Positions 32,731-44,595 of a DNA stretch of 64,000 nt are shown piece by piece. The stretch's first letter is position 1, and each line of letters begins with the position of its first letter. A model generated the notes under the pieces. That model did no database searches. It was not told the origin of the DNA and saw only the letters and a program-made list of their open reading frames with translations. Both the position numbers and the translations under genes were made by a program. Source of the stretch: Carex sylvatica (lineage: Eukaryota > Streptophyta > Magnoliopsida > Poales > Cyperaceae); the NCBI GenBank assembly GCA_964058845.1, contig CAXKVR010000056.1, forward strand, positions 62,001-126,000, written 5' to 3'.

Positions 32731-33820
32731 GGGGTGCATGGGGTGTTTAAATTAATTGATGTATACTTGTATCTATAATATTCTTCGTTTAATTTGGTCC
32801 TTTTATTATTATTTTTCCAGAAGTTTACTATGTTTTTTGGGCCTTACTTAATTTTTGTCTTTTTCGGATGTGCTTAATTAAGCTGTGGTGTTTAATTACT
32901 TGATTGTGATTAAATGGCTTATTAGTCTTGAGTTATTTTTCATTTGTAGTGGGGGTCCCTAAGGGAGACTACATGCTCTTTCTTTTGCTGTGAACATATG
33001 TATGATGCATTGAACCAATTCATTGAGTATATATTATATATCTGCTTTGCGTAATTAGTCTTATATTGTCATTCTTGGTTCGATTGTTGAATCAATTATG
33101 CAATGCAAATTCTGAATAAATGAATAGTAAGGTCCCAATCCTATAAAACAAAAATGAAGTGCATCTTACATGAATCAGGACCTTCTTCAATTATCAAGCC
33201 TTTTTTTCCTTATATTTATATTTAGTAAAATCTCATTTTCAATTTTCTAATAGGAATTGATTATTCACGATCGAACTAATTAATTTGACAATTAATATAA
33301 TAACCCGCATCAAATTTAACAAAGTTAAAAACAAAAATTACTTTCCAAAAAAAAAAAAAATACAATTAAATTATTCATAATTTAGGTAAACCATGTATTA
33401 AATTTTGCTGATTTTTTAGAATTATTTAGCTACACTCTAATATGATATAACTGAATTATTAGGTTTTTAACAGCTACACAGATAATTAATTGCTTTTCAA
33501 ATTGCATCAAATTAACATTATACATGATTTAAGAACCTGTCTTTGATCTAGTGACAAAGGTACATGACTCTCATATGAAAGATTATGGGTTCGAAACTCA
33601 TAAGTAGGAAAATCTTCTATATTAATATATAGGGGCTTGACCCCAAATCCATATTTCAAAACATTATACATGATTTATCTAAATTACAAAAAAAATATGC
33701 AACATTTAAAATTTTACGTATTGATTTATCTTTCTCTTAGCATTTGATGAGAAATTTGATGAGAATTGAAGTCATTCACTCATCTGACACCGAGTTTGAA
33801 CATGGAATATATCTCGATAT
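32731..33820. other. 3' flank of peroxidase gene 2 and intergenic DNA
   Basis: T-rich 3' sequence continues to about 33050. The rest is AT-rich and without a recognisable gene or repeat border. Confidence 0.45.
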
Positions 33821-34651
33821 TAGGACTGCTAATGATTAAGGTTAGGCTCAAATTCAGCTCAATTTAGTGAGAGAAGCAAAATGATTTGGTTCTAACTCGG
33901 CTCGCTTTTAAAATAAAAAAAAGTTTGACTCGATTCGGCTCATGTAAACAATTGGCTCGATTCGACTCGCAAGTTTGCGAACCGGCTCATATTTTTGCAT
34001 ATTTTCCTAGGTTTACTTAGAAGTCATGAAGAAGTCCTTTTGCCTGTACCATTGTTTGTTGCATATTAAGTGATTTGGTGATTACCTAAATAGCTCAATC
34101 AAGAATCGAAAATTTGAAATTTCTGAAAAAAAAAATTGAAATTTAAAAATTTATAAAATTTCAAAATTTCAAAAAAATTTTTAATTTTTTTTTTTTTTTT
34201 CAACTTCCAAATTTTTTCAAATTTCAAATTTTCGATTCTTGATTGAGCTATTTAGGTAATCACTAAATAGCTGTTTATTTTGAGTTGATAGAACTTATAA
34301 ATCTTTAAATCTTTAATGGTTGTAGCCATTTTTTGTTGTTGCAGGGAACAATGCCTCAGCTGCATGATTTACAAGGGCTAACTCAACAGAAGCTGCAGCA
34401 GGTGAATCCACAGTTCTTTTACTTGCGGCCTTGATCATATTCTTTATTTCATTGCACCAGGTAAATATATGAGTCGGCTCGTGAGCCGAGTTGAATCGAG
34501 CCGAGCTGAGCTGGACTGAACCGAGTTTTTTTCTTTCAAAAACGAGTCGAGTCGAGTTCGGACTTTTTCAATTTCGAGTCCGATTTATTATGAAATATCG
34601 AACCGCTCAACTCATTGATTTGCGAGCCGGCTCGACTCATTAGCAGCCCTA
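33821..34651. mobile_element. hAT-like element with gene-like insert and strong hairpin
   Basis: The ends are taggactgctaatgatt and, inverted on the right, tagggctgctaatgagt. Flanks are ctcgatat (33813-33820) and cttgatat (34652-34659), an 8-bp target duplication with one mismatch, as for hAT elements. Ends are rich in ggctcg/cgagcc words. A second copy of the left end occurs at 62789-62814. Inside, 34345-34399 looks like an exon: ttgttgttgcag precedes it and gtgaat follows it. Its frame reads GTMPQLHDLQGLTQQKLQQ. It may be captured host DNA. Confidence 0.82.
34078..34263. repeat. Perfect 45-bp inverted repeat with 96-bp loop
   Basis: Positions 34078-34122 are the exact reverse complement of 34219-34263. 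The arms contain gtgattacctaaatagctc and its inverse. The loop (34123-34218) is nearly pure A then T and would extend the pairing. It lies within the hAT-like element. A transcript would form a long, near-perfect hairpin. Confidence 0.9.
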
Positions 34652-36033
34652 CTTGATATGTTTTGTGTCTCGTTAGATGAATTGGACAAACTGTATGTAG
34701 GCATTTTTTGTTCAATGTAGCAAATCCGGACATTTAAGAGATTAAACAAAAATTAAGAAAGAAGATGCACTAATTTTGGTCCAAGATTCGCTGCAATAAC
34801 CATTGAATTATTCAAACCTTCTCCTTCCAAAATTCATTGATGTACTCCATTAATTTTCTGCGGAAATGAAATATTCTGAAATTCCAAGACAATTTACATC
34901 AATTATTTTGTAAACATATATATAGTTTGTTTATTTATACCAAACTAAAATTCGAACGAGTCACCGGCTATGTGAGGTCCATGCCATCAGACATAATTTA
35001 TCGAATTCATAGCAATCCCTTTTTGGATCGGGTTAGTTGTAAACGAATGCAATTAATGCATACAAAAGTACAGTACATTAATTTACGGCCCAAAAATGTG
35101 CTTCTCTTTCTAGAAGTTCGGGTAAGGATTTGAACAGATCATTTTTTACTTCATACAGCACATGAATTATAAAATTGTAACAGCACTTTATATAGTTCGT
35201 GTACTGCCTAAACCAAAACAGTTCTGTTAAATTTTCCCAAAAATTCAAACAAAATACCAATACGACGTTCCAAAAACCTCCCTTAACGCGACACCTCAAC
35301 GATTTATTTATTTATTTTTGATGACACTCAACGATTCTTGCGACTCCTTCCCAAAATGTAGTTCCCTTTCCAAACGAGACCAAATTTCCAAACCCCGAGC
35401 TGGGGCCCCCATGCAGCGAAACGAAATCTCAACACACCGGTGGACCTGGTGCACTTAATTCTTCTCCGTACAAACGGTTACAGACATTTCGCTACCTTCG
35501 CCTTGAATTCGTATCCTCTGAATTAACTCAAAATTTGAGTTAAGATCTGGACCATCTGATTCAAATCCACACTAATATTTAATGGCCCCGTGCGTTATAG
35601 GCATGGGCCGGATTGGACCGAATTCTGATCACACGGCCGAAAAATAAACTCAATAGTTGCGTTAATGCAGATGATATGGATTCCCTTCGCCTTTCCCTCC
35701 TCTCATGAATCACGGATGACTTACCCTCCACGCGGTACATCAGATAACCAGTGAATGATTTGCGGGTCCCATAGATAACTGTAGAATCTCTGAGAGTTCC
35801 ACGTGGCATCTTTCCTTGTACACCAACTGTTGTGCGTCGAAAACCTACACTAACCTCTTTCTCTCTTCTCAGAATAGCAAACAACAAATCATTTCCCTCT
35901 CTCCTTATCAACCTCTCCTGTCACTTACTTTACATCTCTCTCTCTTTTTCCCCTTCTTTCTCTCATGCTTACAATTTTTGTCTTATTCTCTTTCTCTCCA
36001 ACTCTGTTTTGAATTTTTTTTTTTTTTGCACCG
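34652..36033 (+). promoter_or_regulatory. Upstream region and CT-rich leader of the RING gene
   Basis: The segment 35505-35575 contains tcctctgaattaactc and aaaatttgagtt, followed by atctggaccatctgat. It is related to the element ends at 4638 and 5271. From about 35860 to 36025 the DNA is strongly CT-rich (a long ctctctctcttttt tract), typical of a plant 5' leader. Open frames on both strands here (35579-36313) overlap that leader and are not convincing genes. Confidence 0.5.
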
Positions 36034-39000
36034 ATGGCATCCTCCGTGGCCAGGATGCCGGGCGACGATTGGCCAGGGTTCTTTGCAGGGTCACATGCTA
36101 AACATCTCAAAAAAATTCACCTCCCAAAAATCTCCATCCAACCTACCACCCAGTCCCAATTCTTCCAATCCCAAAAACCGAATTCAAATTCAAATTCAAA
36201 TTGCCACCCTGAGCCTGACCATGATGCCGAGTTTGTCTCAACTCCGAGCAAACGTCACCAGCACTCCCAAAAGATTCTCGACCGTTGGGCTGTGCGCCAG
36301 GCCCGTGAGATGATCACGACGATTGAGCGCCAGGCACATGAGGCCGAGCTCTCGGCTTTGTCAAACACGACCCAGCCTGTGTCGGCCCGGGCTAGACGCT
36401 TCTCGCATCGGCGTGTGCCCTCTCCTACTCCCTCTGACATGTCAACCTGTAGTGCACCAGCGGTTGCATGTGGGGACGTGCCTCAGACTGTCCGAGCCTC
36501 ATCCTTGATCCAGATGTGGCGTGACCTGGAGGCATCGACGCCACGTGGCATGTCAAGTGGTAAGCAGGAGAATGGGGCATGGGGAGATGAAAATGACGTG
36601 GTCACGAACAAGAGCCCGATGTTGAGGCCGGCAGTTAGAGGGAGAGGAGAGATAGAAGAGCTGGTGGCAAGGATGGAGGCAGAGAGGAGAAGAGAGGTTG
36701 ACTCAATTGCTGAGCGTCATGTTGTCTCGCAATTCCCAAATCGGGGCCGCCTTCAGGTAAAATTGATTTTGGTTTAAGTTTATTGGTTTTTTCTTTTCCA
36801 AATTAAAATTTTAGATTTGTTGGTAATTATATTGGCCCTTATATGAGCATTGGTATATAGAAATTACTTAAATTATAAAGAACTAGTTTGTTATTTTGGA
36901 TTTGGAGAAGCAAACAATCCAATTGATTGCTTAACTTGGTAGATGCTTTTCAGTTCCACTTTGCTTCTGTCAGAGAATGGAAGTCTAACATTTTTTTTAT
37001 ATATAGAATTTTTTTTGGTACAGAGTGCAATTATTTCTTTAGGATTGTTATTGTCACTATGAATTACTACTATGATTAAACCTGTTAAATAGCTGATGCA
37101 CAATTTGATGTTTTGTTTCAATTTATCACTCACAGTCAATTCTGAAGCTTAGGTTCTTACGTCGAAAAATACCGGCCCAGGAAGAAACGCGTTCCCTATC
37201 ATTCAAGTCAAAATTACAGCAGCCACAAAATAGTCCGAAAAAGAAAAATCCCACAAGGTACTGCACTCACTACATTATACATTCACATCTATATCACATG
37301 TAAAAATGTGGTTTTTTTTTTTTTCAAAATTACACAATTTATCCAGAGTAATTTTGTGTTCTTTATTTTCTTGAACCATAATGAATATTATTTAAATTTT
37401 CAGCTATGCAACGAGTACAAAATAATGAGAATAAGTTGTATAGAACACACAAGGTTCACCTTTTGGTTCATGGCCATAACATATTCCATTTTTGTTTCAT
37501 GAGCATTTATTATTTTAACAACTAAATCTATTTTTGTGTGCTGTGCACGTCTTCTTTTCTTTCTTTCAGTTTCCATTTTTGGGGGCGGTGTAGATGGGAT
37601 GGGATAGGTGGTGGTTATGATTTGCATTTAACATGTTTCCTTCAATAAAGGACATCTCTTTCAGATACTTGTATTTAAAGGCAAGTCTGTGACAATTTAA
37701 AAAAAATGAATAACTGTTTTCTAAAATTTCAGACAATCCTTCAAATCAGAACCACCGCATTGCAACAATGTCCCTGCAACATCCTATGAGAGCAGTACAA
37801 GCTCGAACATTGATCAAACTGTTGACTCAACTGCTGAATCCAGTCAAAGGTCAGAATTTTCCAGAGAAATCACAGAAATCAAACAGTGCAGTGGTGATAT
37901 AGCCCCAAAAGACAAAAATAAAGATGAAAATCACTACCAAGAACACATTGCACCTACCAATTCAGAAATTTCAAACAGCAGATACTATGAAAACGAGGAC
38001 CACTACCAACAGTGTCCCCACCCTCCTGCTGACCTGACAGAAGGTTCTGTTCCTAGTGAAGCAGGCGGTCTAGACCATCCTGCTGATGTGGCAGAAAACT
38101 CTTTTCAAGATAACAGCTTGTCAGAGCTCAATTCTCCTTGTTCTGGCGAGCAAGAGGAAAGCAGGTGCGTCAGCATGGAATCATCGTGGGATGAGAGGAA
38201 CCTATGGATCGGCAGCGTTGATTGGCAGCGTTCAGCCGAGTCGACCACTCCAATTAGTTGGCACGGCAATGTGCTCCCAGTTGAAGAACTCGGGGCCTTC
38301 CCATGGTCTTGTGACTCACCCAATTCATGGCGGGCCCTCACTACTCGTGACACCTTTGAGAACATTTCCGAAAATATAGATATTCATGATCTTCTTGAGA
38401 GGTTTTTATTTATATATTTATTTATTTATTCATTTGCATTTTTTGAGGGAAAAGGTAAAAATTGTTTCTGACTGTTACCAGTACATGATATGTAATTGCT
38501 GTATCTGCCAGTATTGACTTGTTACCATAGTTTGCCGTCTCACTCTGTTTTTGGTTTGTCTTTCTACTATGGTAGGTTTTGCATACTCAATGCCTTTAAT
38601 TTTCCCTGCTTTACTTTTTCGGGCTATTTCATGTTACAATAGAACATAAATATAAGAAATTAGCAAAAAGCTGACATCTAATCTTGTTTCAGTACAATTT
38701 AGAAGTTGACTGGCAAATGAATTCTGAACTTGCATGGTACATGTGCAGGAAAAGAGTGACAACCTCCCTTCAAAGTGATTTCTGTACCAAAATGAATCGA
38801 TTGATCTTATCAATTTTGCAACGGCAAGACCGGTACAATGTTGATGATAATTTCGGTGAAGAGTATGCAGCAAGGCCATACTGGAGGCAAAAATACGAGC
38901 TGGACAATGCTGACCAAATTGCTACTGCATCTTCCTCCCTCGTACCATTTCAGTACAATAATAATTCAGAGAACTGGGGGATTACCACATTTACCAATAA

Positions 39001-40632
39001 TGTTTCCGACAATTCAGCGGTGAGATTTGAATGCAATTTTGTTCATCTAGCTGCATCTGACATCCATAGAGTAGAGTTCAATGCCCCATGCCTTTCATGC
39101 CTCAATCGTGCCTCACACTGTTTTTGGATGGTCCACAATCTTCTGAAAAACAGTGATCTTGTACCTATCTAAGAAAATAGTGAAGTTTCTAAAAAAATAT
39201 AAAATTTGGTATTCAAGCACATTTTAATATGGAGATTATGTTGAGTGGTTCGGATCAAATGTTTGGACTTTGAAAACAAAGATAAGGATGTGAGGCATGA
39301 AAGACATGAAGCATTTGAACCCTGCCCATGTCCATATATATACCAGACATTTCATGATCCGACTGAGCTTTGACCAAGTTTTAACATCCAACTAACAATC
39401 AAGTTATTTCAACTTGTGCAGGATGTGGAATCAGTGGCACAGATAAAAACCGATATGGCACAAATTCATGATGAAATAAGTGAATTGAGGAAGTTGGTTG
39501 AAAGTTGCATGCAATGGCAATCCAAGTTGCATGAATCTATCAAGATCGAAGTCTCCAATGCCGTCTCTCAAGCAGGTTCTGAATAGCAGCTTTTGCCATC
39601 TGTCACAATAACACTTTTCAGTTTATCTCGTATTATGAAAAACACACTACATTATAAAAATCTGTTTCCCAATATCCGGTCATGAGAAACAATTGACAAA
39701 AATAATCTATATCTCTAATGCATCAAGTATCCCTTATTTTAATATGAAATGTTGAATGAAAATATTTTCTGTAGCATCAATAAAATTTCATTTTAGAAAT
39801 TCCATAATGACTAAAATGAACAGTTTTTCTTTCTAAATTTCACAAGCAACACAAATGTATAACAAATTACTACAATAGAGTGCATTTAGTATAAAATCAA
39901 AATGCAAAAATATCATTGGCTTGTTTTATTATGTCCGTTGATATTTTTACCTCTTGATCTTATCTCAAATGAACTCCAAATTTTACAATATTTGGTGAAC
40001 AAGCACTCCATGTCATGGTGTGTCACAAAATATGTTGTTATGGTGTGTCACAAAACAAGAGAAGGCTCTTATTGTATATGTAGTTAAACATCTTGGATTT
40101 ATCCTTTGTTAAAATAATCATTTAATAAATGGTCTTATAATGTCAGTTGGAGGTCAAAGCATTGCAATTAATGCATGTTCAGCATCAGAAATGAAAAGCA
40201 AATGCGGTATCTGCAATGACGCACATATTGACTCCCTTCTCTATAGGTACAATCGTACATGTTTGTACTCCTAAATGCCACACTAATTCATCAGATCTTA
40301 TTTTCTCAATTGATGCAATTACTTTTTAGGGTTTAATATATGTGACCAAATAGTATTAAGTATCGTGAATGCACAAGAATAAATGATATATTTGCATCAA
40401 AGAGGGTATCCATGTAAATTAAATATATATTTGGATCAAAATGAAGTGCATGGCGACTGCAATTTTACTAATTGGCCACAGTTGTCTCTGTAATTATGCT
40501 TAAATCTTCATTAGGTGTGGGCATATGTGTGCTTGCTTCAAATGCGCTAGAGATTTGCAACTGAATGGTCATAAATGCCCAAGTTGTCAATCTCCAATCG
40601 AGGATGTAGTTCGAGTGAATCCAAACTTGTAA
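36034..40632 (+). CDS. RING-HC protein, probable E3 ubiquitin ligase
   Basis: Seven exons join in frame to 718 residues: 36034-36756, 37136-37257, 37733-38401, 38749-39019, 39422-39575, 40147-40246, 40515-40632. The N-terminal half is basic and disordered and carries a SLIQMWRDLE motif near residue 162, a hallmark of a small plant RING family. Residues 596-646 (exon 5) form a likely coiled coil with heptad spacing. The RING finger at the extreme C-terminus (666-704) has CGIC, CGHMCACFKC and CPSC, the C3HC4-type ligands, spread over the last two exons. The family is expected to act as ubiquitin ligases, but no substrate is known from sequence. Exon 5 reads GSE then stop if intron 5 is retained, which would give a RING-less form. 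Intron 4 carries a MITE. The gene is convergent with the next one. Confidence 0.9.
39076..39320. mobile_element. MITE inside intron 4 of the RING gene
   Basis: Left end gttcaatgccccatgccttt and inverted right end gttcaaatgcttcatgtctt match, and both continue with catgcctc. The interior includes cttgtacctatctaagaaaa and a tggtccac block that also occur in the larger foldback at 55930-56245. The element ends about 100 bp before the exon 5 acceptor. Confidence 0.65.
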
Positions 40633-41270
40633 GATGAATAATACAGATAATTCCTTTTTAAATTTTTTTTTTTTTTAATATATTGAGGTTCCGTGAAGCC
40701 CCTGTGATTGGAAGGAGCACTAACATGTGTTAACCTCAGTGTCATAGTCAAGAGCACCGAATGCTACTGATTAATTGTAAAGATTTTTTTTTTCTCTCTT
40801 TTTTTTTTTTTTTGTGTTGATAAAAGTTAAGATGTACATGGGTAGATAATTTATCAAGAAATTTTGAAGTCATACTTTCCTTGGGTCTTGGAAATTGGAA
40901 CTTAGCTTTTTTCTAATCATTTTAAAGTCATTTGGTGTGAACGTTAATAAATTCATTTTGCTTCTTAGAGTTCGAAGAGAACTAAACAATGAAATATTCA
41001 AACGTACAGCTAGGAGATGAAAATTTTCTGATGCTATTTATAAGATTCCTCAAATTATTTTTACATATGTAAACTGCGTTTGGTATCTTATATATCAGAT
41101 GAAATTCAAATAAAGCGAGAGAAAAATATAAAAAATATGAATGTTACAATCCTAAATATCACGGCAGAAATTCACATATATATATAGCTACACATTCAGT
41201 CAAGGATAAAACTATATATGATACACATAGAACATCAGATAAAATTAATTAGAACAAATCACTAATTTAG
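40633..41270. other. Convergent intergenic region
   Basis: The space between the ends of the RING gene (+) and the unknown gene (-). It is T-rich near 40660-40815 and otherwise featureless. It presumably holds both 3' untranslated regions. Confidence 0.5.
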
Positions 41271-42311
41271 TCATCTACTCTGCGCCTCAACCAATGCGTT
41301 GAGTTCCTCCCTTGCCTTCATAACTTTCGGTGCAATGCAAGCCGAAGAACGCGAAGACCGCATGGATGATGCATCTGATACCTTCGATGACGATGAAATC
41401 CTCGAATTGTTTGACCGTCGGCTTGACATCTCGTATGATGTCTTGCTAGTATTGATCTTAGATGAGCTGCTCTTCTTTTTGCGTCGACCAGCCCTGCGGT
41501 CATTTTCAAACACAAATGCTGAATTCATCGGCAAGTCTGTGTCGTTTTCGCCGCTATCTATCAGCTCCATTGGTAAGTCGAAGTATGACGAATTACCATG
41601 TCGTTCATTCCAACAATCAATTATGATGTCAGAAGAAACAGATGACAAATCGAATCTCTCAAGAGACGCTACTTTTGATATGACACTCGGTCGGGAAGGA
41701 GTAGCATTTGCGTCGAGATCAGGTTTGTAGAAATTATCTCTGTATATATTATCACTTTCAGCACTGTATGATGACAACTGCGATTCTGACCGCACCGGCA
41801 TTGGTTTCTTCTTGGAGAGGCCAGGCAGGTACATGCAAAATGCATTGCACTTGAAATTACCAGCAGTGCTTGCCTTAGGTGGCTCGAAACCACTGTCATT
41901 TCTGTAATCATTGGCGGAGTCATGGGTGGACTTATCGATGAGTGGAGCACCGCTACCTAACCTCTCGGTGTTTGCCTTTCTCGAGATAACATCCAATGCG
42001 TCAGATGGCTCAGACGATCGTCCCTCACCGCATGACTTGCTCCTGGAGAGAGTCGAATTAGAGCTAGAAATAGGAGACAGGTGCGAGTTGCTCCGTTTTG
42101 GATCCGATGGGTGTTTCTTGTACTGTCCCGGTGGTCTTGGGGGAATGCCAGATGTCATGTGATCATTATCATGAGGGGATTGATTTGAGACAATCGGTGG
42201 AGACACCGGTTGTATTATGAAATTTGTCGGTACAATCGGGATTGATACCGGGGTATCTTCGTCAAGCTGCCCGAACTGACTCATGAAACGAGGATCTATA
42301 TTTATTTGCAT
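41271..42311 (-). CDS. Plant-conserved protein of unknown function, serine-rich
   Basis: A single exon of 346 residues. The start is the ATG at 42311, with a second in-frame Met ten codons on. The N-terminus is proline-rich and polar (residues 20-70). A cysteine-containing core FKCNAFCMYLPGLSKKKP (153-170) is followed by SLERFDLSS (217-225) and DLPMELI (245-251), motifs I associate with a plant family without assigned function. Residues 275-325 are an Arg/Lys/Ser-rich tract that could be a nuclear signal, followed by a short helix. There is no membrane segment or known enzymatic motif. A TATA-like tctatatag lies on the minus strand near 42376-42384, about 65 bp before the start. The promoter and first codons recur at 61852-62400. 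Confidence 0.8.
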   Translation of the reverse strand: MQINIDPRFMSQFGQLDEDTPVSIPIVPTNFIIQPVSPPIVSNQSPHDNDHMTSGIPPRPPGQYKKHPSDPKRSNSHLSPISSSNSTLSRSKSCGEGRSSEPSDALDVISRKANTERLGSGAPLIDKSTHDSANDYRNDSGFEPPKASTAGNFKCNAFCMYLPGLSKKKPMPVRSESQLSSYSAESDNIYRDNFYKPDLDANATPSRPSVISKVASLERFDLSSVSSDIIIDCWNERHGNSSYFDLPMELIDSGENDTDLPMNSAFVFENDRRAGRRKKKSSSSKINTSKTSYEMSSRRSNNSRISSSSKVSDASSMRSSRSSACIAPKVMKAREELNALVEAQSR

Positions 42312-42615
42312 GAATGGTATATGGCTGTGTTAGGAGAGGGAATAAACGAAGGAGGCATTCTCTTATTAGCCACGACTATATAGAGGTTAATTTGAAGTTG
42401 GAAATTTATTTTGTTTTCTTTTAATTAATTAATTTTCTATGGATTGAGACATAGGTGGAGAGCACGGTTTGGGGTCAACTCAAGTTTGTTCTTGGCACGT
42501 TAAATCAATGAACTGTAAGGATATGTTACCTAATAGGTCATAATTTATAAAGAATTTATTAGCTATATATGGTTGCAAGGATATATATATCATATATGTC
42601 CTCCATTAATTATCA
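42312..42615 (-). promoter_or_regulatory. Promoter of the unknown gene, source of a duplicated segment
   Basis: Nearly identical sequence occurs at about 61994-62400 upstream of the ETO1-type gene. The blocks shared in order include gttaggagagggaataaacg, tttcttttaattaattaatt and gttcttggcacgtt. The TATA-like tctatatag near 42376-42384 is intact here but altered in the copy. Confidence 0.7.
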
Positions 42616-42623
42616 TTAAAAAA

Positions 42624-44401
42624 AGAGGAAAGTCTTGGTCCACTGGCTTTTGTTCATAGACTGTCTACAAACCTTATCCACTTGCTTTTAACAGATTTTA
42701 ACGATGGTCCCCACTTTCCAACGGATATTCAAATTCTTCGTCTATTTAAACCTTCTCGATCAGATCGTGGGTTACGTTTTTTGAATCTCATTTCTCAAAC
42801 TGTCTTCCCGATTATATTTTTCCACAACTGAGGCGATTTTATTATCTTTAGGATTTCGTTGCTATTTCTTTCCTGATTTATTTCCTCTTTCTGATAACTC
42901 TTCTCTAGTTCGTCGCGATTTTTACGTAGCTAGTCGCGATATCATCATTACTGAAATTGATTCAAATGAAATTGTAATTGTTGTTTTTTTGTATTTACCT
43001 TCTCTGATTTATTTTTCCTTTGCAATGTTGATTTTAATTGAGATTACTAACTCGATCTTTTTTTTTATACATGATCGCAATGGAACCTTCAATCGTGGAG
43101 CGTGATTGGATAGAAGTTGTTTTTGTTGAAGAGTACGGCGAAATTCAAATCTAGTAAGTTGTTTCTGTTGAATTTATTGTTTTCGTTGTATGTAGTAACA
43201 GATATAGTATTTCAAATGAAATATGGAGGAAAAAAATGATAGAGGGGCGATATGGAGTAATGATCTTGTCATTTTACAGTATTCACCATGTTAGTTTTAC
43301 AATATTCATCTTGTGGAAATCTGAATGAAAGAGATGATAGAGAGACGATATGGAGTATTGATCTGTTAATTTTACAGTATTGCCCCATTAATTTTACAGT
43401 ATTCATCTTGTCATTTTACAGTATTTATCTTGTGAAAATCTAGAGGAAAGAAATGATAGAGAGGTGATATGGAATATTGATATGTTAATTTTACAGTATT
43501 TTTCCTGTTAATTTTACAGTATTTATCTTGTGAAAATCTAGAGAAAATAAATGATAAAGAGGCGATATGGAGTATTGATCTGTTAATTTTACAGTATTCA
43601 TATTGTAATTTTACAGTATTTATTTGTGAAAATCTGGAGGAAAGATATGATAGAGATATGGAGTATTGATATGTTAATTTTACAGTATTTTTCATGTTAA
43701 TTTTACAGTATTCATCTTGTGAAAATCTAAAGAAAAGAGATGATAGAGATGTGATATGGAGTATTGATCTTGTAAATTTTTCTTTGCAGTATTGAAATTT
43801 GCAGTTGACATATGTCTATTTAACCTTTTACATCTCCTAGTTTTGCAGTGTTGAAATTTATAGTGACATATGTTTATTTTACTATTTATAACTTCTAATT
43901 TTGCAGTATTGAAGGAAAAAAATTATGAAATTTTAAAAAAAAATTATAATTTTGTGGAAAAAAATTATAATTTTGTGGAAAAAAATTATTTTTGATATTT
44001 TTTGTGGTTTATTTTGGAAAAAAATGCCAGTTGTAGATGTGTCCGGTTTTTGAATGTTCTGTAAGTTTTTATAGAATGTTCTAGAAGTTTTTGTAAAATT
44101 ACCATTAACTGCAAATAACTGTCATTAACCGCAAATAATTTTCATTAACCGTTAGTAAGAAAAGTATAATTAGTTTGTCAAGTGGTCCCGCACGAAGTAC
44201 AGTTAGTTTGCCAAGTTGGCCAAGTTACAAACCGTTAATGAAAGTTTCTGGATGTTTGAAATTTTTGATTACGTTTTTTATAAGATTGCTTTTATAAGTT
44301 ACAATATTAAATTATTAAATTTATAGGATTCGCACAGGTCAACTGACAATTTTTCTGTGAACAAATGGTGGACAAATGTCTGTAAACAATTAAACGCTTT
44401 C
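42624..44401. mobile_element. 1.78-kb probable insertion, absent from the duplicate locus
   Basis: The copy at 61852-62590 runs directly from sequence matching 42612 to sequence matching about 44405. The bases between are therefore an insertion here or a deletion there. The block is bordered by ttaaaaaa at 42616-42623 and 44402-44409, a possible 8-bp target duplication, although low in complexity. Near the ends, gtccactggcttttgttcat and (inverted) gtccaccatttgttcac are weakly similar. The interior holds a short frame at 43083 (MEPSIVERDWIEVV) and a tandem repeat. No transposase is recognised. Confidence 0.5.
43200..43790. repeat. Tandem repeat, roughly 100-bp unit, six copies
   Basis: The word gatatggagtattgat or a close variant recurs near 43245, 43347, 43465, 43565, 43652 and 43755. 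Between them are attttacagtatt and cttgtgaaaatct in a constant order. Unit length varies between about 87 and 118 bp because of small indels. The minus strand frame at 43411-43695 is only a reading of this repeat. Confidence 0.85.
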
Positions 44402-44595
44402 TTAAAAAATTTATTAATTAAAGTATCTTCACAAATAATTTGTTGTATCATTTGCAGGCGACAAGCAAAAAAATTGTTCATTTAAAGCATTTTTTTTTTC
44501 CTGAAAGAAATTAGCAAATGACCTATATATCTTAATAAATAGATGCACAGTATATGCTCAAATATTACTCAAGATAATATCCCATACAAAAAGTT
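44402..44595. repeat. Distal part of the segment duplicated at 62405-62590
   Basis: The blocks tttgttgtatcatttgcag, aattgttcatttaaa, aaatgacctat and taataaatagatgcaca occur in the same order at 62445-62575. This ties the two loci together over the far side of the 1.78-kb block. Confidence 0.8.

Noticed and set aside
43411..43695. Minus-strand frame with repeated INTVKL words
   Set aside because: It is simply a translation of the roughly 100-bp tandem repeat.
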